From an uncultured Methanomassiliicoccales archaeon (GTDB lineage: Archaea > Thermoplasmatota > Thermoplasmata > Methanomassiliicoccales > Methanomethylophilaceae): DNA of 64,000 nt. Shown here piece after piece: positions 42,413 through 49,919 of the stretch (positions are counted from its first letter, which is position 1; each line of letters starts with the position of its first letter). Location: contig CAUFXM010000010.1 in assembly GCA_959597175.1 (NCBI GenBank), forward strand, positions 1 through 64,000, given 5' to 3'. A program made the translations under genes and the position numbers. The notes below the pieces were generated by a model. That model was not told where the DNA came from, searched no databases, and saw only the letters and a list, made by a program, of their open reading frames with translations.

Positions 42413-43731
42413 AGGGCCGCCTCCACCTCGGCGAGGAGCTTCTCCGCTTCCCCCTCCAGGTCCACGTCCACCCTGCCGGCGGACCTGACTATCATGCTGG
42501 GCCCGTAGTCGTCGCTCATCACGTTGCCGGTGAGGGTTATCCTGTGCATCAGGATCCTGCCCATCAGCTCCCTGGCGACCACGCCCTCGCCCTTGGCTGC
42601 GGCGAGGCCCTCGGCCGCCTTCATGGAGACGCCGGTGAGCTTCTCTGTGTCGGCGCGGTTGATCACGGCCCCTATCGCGCCGGTGCCGTCGTCCACGACG
42701 ACCTTCATCCTCATGTCGGTGATGCCCTCGACCTGCCCGTGCGCCGTGCAGACGCCGTTCAGTATGGAGCGGTTGCACTGGGGGCACCTCTTGATGAGCC
42801 CGCTGCCCCCCTTCATGTCCACGACGAGGCCCTCGATGGTGATGTCCAGGCCCCCTCCGACCCTGGCGACCTCGGCCACGGTCCTCTTCGTGGCTCCCGC
42901 GTCGACGGTCTCGAACACGGCGTCCACCCTGCTGACCTCGCACCTGTCGCCCATGTTCAGCTGCGGGATCCCCTTCCAGGCGCGGATGTAGGCGTTCTTG
43001 GCGCAGACGGTCTCCCCCTCCTTCAGCCCGAAGTCGTGCCAGGCGGAGTACTGGATCTTGCCGGTGTCGTCCGCCATGAGCCCGGAGTACACGGTCTTCT
43101 GCTCGCCCTTGACGGTGATCTTCCTCGCCTCGGTGGTGAGGATCTTGCCCGTCACGGTGACGTTCCCCATGCCCTCGCGGATGTCCCCGATCTTGCACTC
43201 CCGGGAGGAGAGGGTGATGGTGCGCTCCGGGACGTTGAGCGTCACGTTCCCGGCGCTCTCGACGCGCCCCCTGTTCCCGAGGTTGATCTGGACCCTGTCG
43301 TTCCAGAGCCTGCAGTAGCAGTTCCTGAAGTAGTACACGGAGCCCTTGTCCAGCATCACGCTGCCGGGCTCCCAGATGGTGAAGGACGCGGTCCCCGTCT
43401 CGTCCCCGAGGATGCCGGAGACGATGGTCTTGTTCAGCCCCTTCACGGTGATGTTCTTGCTCTCGACGTAGACCACCTTTCCCAGCACGTCCACGTTCTG
43501 CTCCGAGCCGGAGAGGTCGGCGATCTTCTTCAGCACCGACGACGCCGTGACGAACGACGCGGAGTCGGAGCCGCCGTACTTCCTGATGATCCCGCGCTTG
43601 GCGGACTCGATGTTGACGTGGTAGTCGTTCAGGTACTTGTTCAGCTCCATCTCCAGCTGTTCGTCGTCGATCTTGTCTCCGAGCACCCTTTTTATTTCCT
43701 CGATGTGGGGTGTTAGTTCTTCCCTGTTCAC
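42409..43731 (-). CDS. Replication factor A (RPA), single-stranded DNA-binding protein
   Basis: A 440-residue archaeal RPA large subunit with several OB folds (for example VLGKVVYVESKNITVKGLNKTIVSGILGDETGTASFTIWE) and a zinc finger in the last third (KRCPQCNRSILNGVCTAHG). It coats single-stranded DNA in replication and repair. The start is taken as GTG 43731 because GGAGGGAGG lies eight bases upstream and a CTTAAATAA box near 43778-43786 would put the transcription start between it and the longer-frame GTG at 43764. It is coupled to the RPA-associated protein downstream. Confidence 0.9.
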   Translation of the reverse strand: MNREELTPHIEEIKRVLGDKIDDEQLEMELNKYLNDYHVNIESAKRGIIRKYGGSDSASFVTASSVLKKIADLSGSEQNVDVLGKVVYVESKNITVKGLNKTIVSGILGDETGTASFTIWEPGSVMLDKGSVYYFRNCYCRLWNDRVQINLGNRGRVESAGNVTLNVPERTITLSSRECKIGDIREGMGNVTVTGKILTTEARKITVKGEQKTVYSGLMADDTGKIQYSAWHDFGLKEGETVCAKNAYIRAWKGIPQLNMGDRCEVSRVDAVFETVDAGATKRTVAEVARVGGGLDITIEGLVVDMKGGSGLIKRCPQCNRSILNGVCTAHGQVEGITDMRMKVVVDDGTGAIGAVINRADTEKLTGVSMKAAEGLAAAKGEGVVARELMGRILMHRITLTGNVMSDDYGPSMIVRSAGRVDVDLEGEAEKLLAEVEAAL

Positions 43732-43783
43732 TGTATCGACCTCCCTCCTCGGAGGGACGGCCACTGTATGAGGGAGTCGTTAT

Positions 43784-45100
43784 TTAAGGTCCCTGAGACG
43801 GTGTCGGAGGACCGGGATCGCGGCCTCCCGACACCACGTAGAGTTGCCTCTTCCCCCTCCTCCCGGCCAGCCTCAGATAGCCCATCTCGTTCAGGCGGAT
43901 GACGTGCTTCCTGGCCGTCTCGTAGGCCACGCCGTACCTGTTCCGGACCTCGTATATCGAGAATGCGCCTCCGTCCCGCGCCATGTCCTCCAGGAGGGTG
44001 GCCTCGAGCAGGCCCAGACGGTCGTCCCTTTCGATCAGGCCGAGGGCGGATCCCTGTTCGGCGGATTTCCTGTCCAGGTAGGCGGTCAGCGAGTCCACCG
44101 ATTTGCGGATGCACTCCAGGTTGAACCCGATGAAGTAGGTGAGGTCGTCGCCGTCGGTCTCGGTGAAACGGTACGCGTCGCTGTATCTGGTCTTGGAGCC
44201 GCCTATCGCACCGGAGATGGAGACGAACTCGAAGAGACGGTAACCGCTCCTGATGCAGTGCCAGTAGAACAGGCACCTGGCCAGCCTGCCGTTCCCGTCC
44301 ACGAACGGGTGGATCCATCCGATCATGTAGTGCAGGATCACCGCCTTGACCACCGGGTGGATGAAGGGGGAGGAGTCGCTGTTGGCGAACCCGCACAGCC
44401 GGTCGATCATCTCCGGTATCCGGTCGTGGGCAGGGGGTACGTGATACACCGCATCCCCGTCCAGCGGGTCTCCGACCACGATGTCGTCGCTCTCCCTGAA
44501 GCGACCCTCCCACTCATCCCCGTCCCTCAGGGTGCCGGAGACGATGGCTCTGTGCAGTTCGAGTATCGTCTCGGGTGTCAGGTCCTCGTGGGCGTGCTCC
44601 ATCACGGACAACATCGCCCTGTGATTGCCCAGGACCATGAGCTCGTCCCTGGAGGTCGGCCTGCGGCCAGAGGCTAGCATCCTCCTGGCATCCCTCCGGC
44701 CGATGGCGGCGCCCTCCATCCTGCTGGATGCCACCGCCTCCTCCATGAGGGCGCTTGCACGGAGCCTGTCGGCATCCATGCCCTCGGGCATCCTCTCCAG
44801 CACGGCGGGTTCCGATTCGCGGTCGATGAAGTGCAGGAGATCAGTGAACCTGGGGATCACGCGGAACGTGTACGTCCTCCCGCAGAGCTCCAGCCTCTGG
44901 GACGAGAGGTCGCGGGCCAGCTTCATCACGTTCCAGAGTGCTGAACGCTCCGACTCGTCATCGGTGCGGTAGCGCAACTCCGACCGGTGGAGATAGCGTT
45001 CGTTGTACTCCCTGACTCTCTCGATCATGGCAGGGTCCGAAAGGACTGATACGTCGAACGATGCTGCGTCGAACGCCGGGGCCTTCTCGATTTTCCTCAC
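43784..45100 (-). CDS. Fic family protein with C-terminal winged helix
   Basis: A 438-residue protein with the Fic catalytic motif HPFVDGNGR (264-272), whose His transfers a nucleotide to target hydroxyls. The N-terminal inhibitory helix motif SSRMEG (125-130, the S-x-x-x-E-G type) should keep it autoinhibited. The C-terminus (GAFSIYEVRNRYGVAYETARKHVIRLNEMGYLRLAGRRGKRQLYVV) is a winged helix that could bind DNA. Palindromic ATTACCA/TGGTAAT sites cover its promoter, consistent with self-regulation. It is probably an AMPylating enzyme; target unknown. Confidence 0.88.
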   Translation of the reverse strand: MRKIEKAPAFDAASFDVSVLSDPAMIERVREYNERYLHRSELRYRTDDESERSALWNVMKLARDLSSQRLELCGRTYTFRVIPRFTDLLHFIDRESEPAVLERMPEGMDADRLRASALMEEAVASSRMEGAAIGRRDARRMLASGRRPTSRDELMVLGNHRAMLSVMEHAHEDLTPETILELHRAIVSGTLRDGDEWEGRFRESDDIVVGDPLDGDAVYHVPPAHDRIPEMIDRLCGFANSDSSPFIHPVVKAVILHYMIGWIHPFVDGNGRLARCLFYWHCIRSGYRLFEFVSISGAIGGSKTRYSDAYRFTETDGDDLTYFIGFNLECIRKSVDSLTAYLDRKSAEQGSALGLIERDDRLGLLEATLLEDMARDGGAFSIYEVRNRYGVAYETARKHVIRLNEMGYLRLAGRRGKRQLYVVSGGRDPGPPTPSQGP

Positions 45101-45126
45101 ACCGTCCGGATGGTCTCCGCGGTATA

Positions 45127-45163
45127 ATTACCATTCTGGTAATTTTCAGTAATTTATGGTAAT
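45127..45163. promoter_or_regulatory. Operator cluster at the Fic gene promoter
   Basis: ATTACCA-TTC-TGGTAAT (45127-45143) is a perfect 7-bp inverted repeat, with a further half-site TGGTAAT at 45157-45163 and a partial AGTAAT between. On the minus strand it overlaps the TATA-like AATTATACC about 25 bases before the Fic ATG at 45100, so binding there should block the Fic promoter. Confidence 0.65.
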
Positions 45164-45257
45164 TCTTCGGGATCAGTCTCCGTAGGCCTCCGTATCCCTT
45201 AGCCGAATCCCGAATCCAGCATGGAATCATTTATAGGCATGAAAGCAATCCCTGGAT

Positions 45258-46331
45258 ATGGTCCCCAGGAGCAAGATCGACGAGATTCTGGACGGTTACG
45301 ACACCAGCGACATAACGATCGCGACGCTGTGCTCGCACTCGTCCCTGCAGATCTTCCACGGAGCCAGGAAGATGGGCTTCAAGACGCTGGGTCTGACCAT
45401 AACGCACAGCACGAAGTACTACGACGCCTTCCCGCTGGCCAAGCCCGATGAGATCATAAGGTACCAGGACTTCGACGACTTCGAGGAGAGGGCAGGCGAG
45501 CTCCTGGACAGGAACGTCATCATCATACCCCACGGTTCCTTCGTGGAGTACATGGGGTCCCGCAGGTTTTCGGACATGGAGGTCCCGTCCTACGGGAACA
45601 GGGCGGTGCTGAACTGGGAGTCCGACAGGGACATGCAGAGGCAATGGATCACCTCCGCCGGCGTGCCCATGCCCAAGCTCATAACAGACGCAAGGGAGAT
45701 CGACGAGCCCGTGATGGTCAAGTACCACGGTGCCAAGGGCGGCAGAGGGTACTTCATCGCCATGGACTACCCCGACTTCAAGATGTCCATCGATCAGAGC
45801 CAGCCGTACACCATCCAGGAGTACTGCCTCGGGACCAGGTACTACATGCACTTCTTCTACGACCCGTTCAAGACCGACGGGTACAGGTGCGAGCAGGGCG
45901 GGTCCCTGGAGCTGCTGTCCATGGACAGGCGCGACGAGTCCAACATCGACGAGATGTACAAGCTCGGGTCCATCGAGGAGACGAAGAGGCACGGGCTGTA
46001 TCCTTCGTTCGTGGTCACCGGGAACACGCCGGTGGTGCTCAGGGAGTCGCTGCTGCCCAAGGCCTTCGACATGGCCGAGAAGATCGTCAACAGATCGTAC
46101 GAACTGTTCGGCGGCATGTGGGGGCCGTTCTGTTTGGAAACGGTCGTCTCCGACAAGCTGCAGTTCAAGGTCTTCGAGATCTCCACCAGGATCGTGGCCG
46201 GGACCAACCCGTTCATCTCCGGATCGCCTTACGCGGACCTCATCTACCCCGGCCTGAGCACCGGTGCCAGGATGGCCATGGAGATCAGGGACGCGATCCA
46301 GCAGGGCCACCTGAAGGACATCATGTCTTGA
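45258..46331 (+). CDS. purP: 5-formaminoimidazole-4-carboxamide ribonucleotide synthetase PurP
   Basis: A 357-residue ATP-grasp enzyme of the archaeal purine pathway that formylates AICAR using formate and ATP. Family text: TIATLCSHSSLQIFHGARKMGFKTLGLTI, NVIIIPHGSFVEYMG, VMVKYHGAKGGRGYFIA and the C-terminal FEISTRIVAGTNPFISGSPY. The length is normal. A TATA-like CATTTATAGG (45229-45238) lies about 25 bases upstream of the ATG. It works in the same pathway as PurSLQ at 28-31 kb but is unlinked. Confidence 0.95.
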   Translation: MVPRSKIDEILDGYDTSDITIATLCSHSSLQIFHGARKMGFKTLGLTITHSTKYYDAFPLAKPDEIIRYQDFDDFEERAGELLDRNVIIIPHGSFVEYMGSRRFSDMEVPSYGNRAVLNWESDRDMQRQWITSAGVPMPKLITDAREIDEPVMVKYHGAKGGRGYFIAMDYPDFKMSIDQSQPYTIQEYCLGTRYYMHFFYDPFKTDGYRCEQGGSLELLSMDRRDESNIDEMYKLGSIEETKRHGLYPSFVVTGNTPVVLRESLLPKAFDMAEKIVNRSYELFGGMWGPFCLETVVSDKLQFKVFEISTRIVAGTNPFISGSPYADLIYPGLSTGARMAMEIRDAIQQGHLKDIMS

Positions 46332-46359
46332 CGATCTGTATTACCAGTTTGGTGAATCT

Positions 46360-47238
46360 ATGTCCAACCTAACACCACGCCCTTGTTTTAAATGGCCTGG
46401 TGGTAAAAGGGGAATTATTGAGTCTATCTATTCCAAAGGACTTTTTCCGACATCATTTAATGACTATTATGAACCATTTTTCGGAGGCGGTGCTGTTTTT
46501 TTCTATCTTTGGTCTAAGGGATGTATATCCAAGGGTGCAGTACTCTCAGACATAAACTTCGAATTATACAATGTTTACAAGCATATTCAAAAAAATCCAG
46601 ATGACTTGATTGAATATTCTAAAAATATGGATTTGAAATCGACTGAATCCACATATTACACAAATAGAACACGTTTTAATCATCTCAGAAACGTGGATTG
46701 TACTAGTGATGAGCTGTTAGAACGTGCAATTTTGATGTTATATCTCAATAAAACAGCATACTCTGGAATGTATAGAGAAAATAAAAGTGGTGTCTTCAAC
46801 GTCCCATTCGGTCATTATACTAATCCCTGTATTATAGATGAAGAAAACTTATGGGCTATTCATCAAGCATTTCAGGGTGTGACGCTACAATATGGAGATT
46901 ATTTGGAAGTGTTTAGTCGTCATCGTCCGAAACAGGGAGACTTTGTATATTTCGATCCTCCCTATATGAAATGCTCAGGTGTTTCAGATTTTACACTTTA
47001 TAATCGTTATATTTTTGATAAAGATGATCAGGCCTGTCTACTAAGATATTATAGGTTCTTGGATGATGAAGGCGTATATTGCATGCTTAGTAATTCATCA
47101 TCCGAAGCAATCAAGTCAGGTTACGGGGAGATTAAAAACGTAGTAATTAATACAGTCGACGCACCCCGTCCGATCAGTAGGAAATATAAAGGATATACTA
47201 CGGTTCTAGAATATGTAATTACAAACTATCGTAGGTGA
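46360..47238 (+). CDS. Dam-like DNA adenine methyltransferase (D12 class)
   Basis: A 292-residue alpha-type N6-adenine methyltransferase. The order is PCFKWPGGKRGII (SAM-binding motif X and I region, residues 8-20), YYEPFFGGGAVFF (36-48), VLSDINFELYNVYKHI (61-76) and the catalytic FVYFDPPYMKCSG (195-207, DPPY at 199-202), as in DpnM and Dam. A GGTGA site lies five bases upstream of the ATG. The gene is strikingly AT-rich beside the GC-rich purP, a clear sign of transfer. The DGQHR/nuclease gene begins four bases after its stop, so the pair probably acts as a modification unit with its effector. Confidence 0.92.
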   Translation: MSNLTPRPCFKWPGGKRGIIESIYSKGLFPTSFNDYYEPFFGGGAVFFYLWSKGCISKGAVLSDINFELYNVYKHIQKNPDDLIEYSKNMDLKSTESTYYTNRTRFNHLRNVDCTSDELLERAILMLYLNKTAYSGMYRENKSGVFNVPFGHYTNPCIIDEENLWAIHQAFQGVTLQYGDYLEVFSRHRPKQGDFVYFDPPYMKCSGVSDFTLYNRYIFDKDDQACLLRYYRFLDDEGVYCMLSNSSSEAIKSGYGEIKNVVINTVDAPRPISRKYKGYTTVLEYVITNYRR

Positions 47239-47242
47239 AATC

Positions 47243-49552
47243 GTGTCTAGCACAGCATGGAAGGATTTGGTTTCCGAAGACCAGTTAAGCAAAGCGGCTA
47301 AGGATCGTAAAGGGAGCAGGATTTACGGAAGCTGTGCAGCCAGTGATTATCAAAGTATTGAGCAATTCAAGAAAGATGGTTACTTAGAAAAGAAGCATAC
47401 TAAGAGGACTGTTACATTTTATCGTGAAAAGGATCAATCTGTTCAATTTGAAGATGCAGTCTGGGGTATGTTTTATAAAGTAGGGTTTACCCATATGAAT
47501 GGGACAAGCAATTTTGGGATTGAATATTATAGTAATCCTGAGCGTGATCCAAAACAAATTGATGTATTTGCTTACGATGGTAATGTAGCAGTTGTCATCG
47601 AATGCAAATGTGCTGAAGAACCAGATACTGATCACAGCTTCAAAGATGTACTAGATGCTATAAAGGGGTATAAAGACGATATATCCGAAAGCATCAGATC
47701 ACATTTTCAAAATCCTGATGTTGATATTGTATTTTGTCTAATTACTAAAAATTATAATGTATCTCCAGCCAACCTTAGAATTGCTAAAGGGAATGGCATC
47801 TCTATGCTGAATGAATTTGATCTCAAGTACTACTCTGATTTATACAAAAATCTTGGAGTGTTTGCCAAAAATCAGATTCTTTCGGACTTGTTTAGAGAGA
47901 ATTCACCAAAATCAATCAAAACGACTGTATCTGCCATAAAAACAGAGATGTCGGGGAATGTTGCATATACGTTCTTCATTCAACCTTCAAAGCTTTTACC
48001 ACTGGCTTATGTTGCACATAGGCGGCCAAATGATCGCGACGTAGACAAATCATACCAAAGAATGATTCGGAAAAGCAGTCTCAATTCAATCCGGGATTAC
48101 ATAAAAAAAGATGGCTTTTTTGCAAACAATATAATTGTTAATATTTCAACTGCCGATAAATGCCTATTTGAAACAACAGATGAAGGGCCGGTTCAAAAAG
48201 GAATTCTGCATCTTCCTGATCATTTCAAAAGTATATGGGTTATCGATGGGCAACACAGGTTGTATAGTTATGCCGGCTTACCACAAGCAGACACGAGTCT
48301 GGTCGCTGTCACAGCGTTTGAAAATATGGATAATGATACACAATCGCGCATTTTCCTTGATATAAACTCCAAACAAAAGAAAGTTAATCCGAACCTTCTT
48401 TGTGAAGTCGACGCCAAAGCAAAGTATCATTCGGACGAAATCGAAAATTGGGCAACATCATTAAACGTAATGATTTTTGAAGAATTGTCTAATGATCCGA
48501 ATAGTGTATTATTTGGTAAAGTCAAAAAAGAATTGGATCCAAATTGCAAAGGCGTCATCACGATAAAATCGCTAAGGGACGTGATGAACAAGACAAAACT
48601 TGTTGGAAGCTTAAACAAGGCAAAAATGTTTGAGCCAGGCCCGTTATATCATGATAAATCTGCTGATGAGGTAAGAGAGGCAACGATTAGAAAATCAAAG
48701 AGATTCTTTGAAAGTTGCTTTAAAGTATTCAAAGACAATTGTAGTGAACTTTGGGATAAGGAACGTCCTGGTGACGGGTATCTTTGTACACCAAATGGAA
48801 TGACCGCATTAATTTTGACAATCAATGAATGTTTGCAAATTGCATTTGTTGATAATCTAGAAGAAAGGCGTAAAATGTCTGCTGAGCAGTTGTTTGCGCC
48901 AATCAAAAAGTATCTGGTAGAACTTGCAATCCGTTTCAATAGCATGTCGTCTGATGACATTAATAGATTTAGAAAGCGTCAGGGGGCAGCAGGTCAATTA
49001 GAGTGTCATATGGACATGCTCTTGTTGATCAACGAAAAGTATCCTAACTTTACCAATGACAAGATACAGTCTTTTATCGAACATTCTGATGCGAGATATG
49101 CTGAAGAAATTAAAGAACAGATTCCAGTTCTTAAAGAAGAGATCGTAAAGTCAGTACGTCAGGTTCTAACATCAAAGTATGGTGACAATTGGCACAGGAT
49201 GCCTGCATACTCCGCTATTGGTCCAAAGTTGAATCAGATACGTTATGAAAAAGGAGATTATACAGATTCTTTAGAAGACTTTATTGACTACAATATCGCA
49301 CTTGAAATAATTAAAGCATCTAATTGGAAGGATTTCAGTAAGTATTTTGGTGTAAAACAAAATGGTGCTAGAACTAAGGAAGCACAAACCGAGTGGATTG
49401 ATTTCGTTGCGGCAGTAGAAAAGGATTTAGATTTAGATATCAAGATACGTGACGATAAGTATGACAAGTTTGAAAGTATCTACGAAGAACTAACTAAAAG
49501 ATCCGGACAGATCATGTTAGAAGATGAGGATGATCAGCTCGATGAGATTTAA
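47243..49552 (+). CDS. PD-(D/E)XK nuclease-like domain fused to a DGQHR (DndB-like) domain
   Basis: A 769-residue protein starting at GTG 47243. Residues about 65-170 look like an Mrr-type PD-(D/E)XK nuclease: Glu-70 in VQFEDAVWGMFYK, Asp-107 in KQIDVFAYDG and the Glu-x-Lys in VVIECKCAEE (E120, K122). Residues about 240-450 hold a DGQHR domain (IWVIDGQHRLYSYAG, motif 335-339, then IFLDINSKQKKVNP), the hallmark of DndB and related ParB-like proteins. The rest is helical and unassigned, with a very acidic C-terminus. AT-rich like the methyltransferase gene four bases upstream. A restriction or phage-defence effector is inferred. Confidence 0.8.
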   Translation: MSSTAWKDLVSEDQLSKAAKDRKGSRIYGSCAASDYQSIEQFKKDGYLEKKHTKRTVTFYREKDQSVQFEDAVWGMFYKVGFTHMNGTSNFGIEYYSNPERDPKQIDVFAYDGNVAVVIECKCAEEPDTDHSFKDVLDAIKGYKDDISESIRSHFQNPDVDIVFCLITKNYNVSPANLRIAKGNGISMLNEFDLKYYSDLYKNLGVFAKNQILSDLFRENSPKSIKTTVSAIKTEMSGNVAYTFFIQPSKLLPLAYVAHRRPNDRDVDKSYQRMIRKSSLNSIRDYIKKDGFFANNIIVNISTADKCLFETTDEGPVQKGILHLPDHFKSIWVIDGQHRLYSYAGLPQADTSLVAVTAFENMDNDTQSRIFLDINSKQKKVNPNLLCEVDAKAKYHSDEIENWATSLNVMIFEELSNDPNSVLFGKVKKELDPNCKGVITIKSLRDVMNKTKLVGSLNKAKMFEPGPLYHDKSADEVREATIRKSKRFFESCFKVFKDNCSELWDKERPGDGYLCTPNGMTALILTINECLQIAFVDNLEERRKMSAEQLFAPIKKYLVELAIRFNSMSSDDINRFRKRQGAAGQLECHMDMLLLINEKYPNFTNDKIQSFIEHSDARYAEEIKEQIPVLKEEIVKSVRQVLTSKYGDNWHRMPAYSAIGPKLNQIRYEKGDYTDSLEDFIDYNIALEIIKASNWKDFSKYFGVKQNGARTKEAQTEWIDFVAAVEKDLDLDIKIRDDKYDKFESIYEELTKRSGQIMLEDEDDQLDEI

Positions 49553-49820
49553 GATCAATTTTGATTGTTTAAAGTTAGCTCTAAAAACCAACAAGTTTTA
49601 ATGCTAAACTATCTGGAATCCTCGATCCGATCAGTTTCCGATAGGATCAAGAATTTCAATTTATTTAGGTTTTATTAAATTATATTTTTTAGTCTACATG
49701 CTAATGATTTAGTTTTACACAAAAATCTTTTATTTCAATCATTACAAATTACTGTTTATATCATCTCCGACCCATCTCTATCCCAGAGGTTTCAAGCCTA
49801 AGAACAAGGAGGAATGAAGG
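49553..49820. other. AT-rich non-coding gap with a promoter for the next gene pair
   Basis: About 270 very AT-rich bases after the nuclease-DGQHR gene. No gene is seen. A TATA-like CTGTTTATATCAT (49752-49764) and an AAGGAGG ribosome site (49806-49812) serve the zinc-ribbon gene at 49821; base composition returns to GC-rich within about 60 bases, marking the right border of the AT-rich insert. Confidence 0.5.
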
Positions 49821-49919
49821 ATGGAAGGATACAGATGCTACAACTGCCAGAGGTACTACGCCGGTACCCAATGGGATAGGATGTGCCCCTACTGCGGCTC
49901 TCGGGGGATGGAGCTATGA
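49821..49919 (+). CDS. 32-residue zinc-ribbon protein
   Basis: ATG GAA GGA TAC AGA TGC... to TGA encodes 32 residues with two Cys pairs, CYNCQRYY and CPYCGSRG, the spacing of a minimal zinc ribbon. GGAGG lies eight bases upstream, and its TGA overlaps the ATG of the following gene (ATGA, 49916-49919). The coupled start and intact motif argue for a real gene despite its size. Probable role: zinc-binding partner of the 167-residue protein. Confidence 0.7.
   Translation: MEGYRCYNCQRYYAGTQWDRMCPYCGSRGMEL

Noticed and set aside
46360..49552. Classical Dnd phosphorothioation locus
   Set aside because: Only the DGQHR motif matches; DndA, C, D and E are absent and the partner is an adenine methyltransferase.
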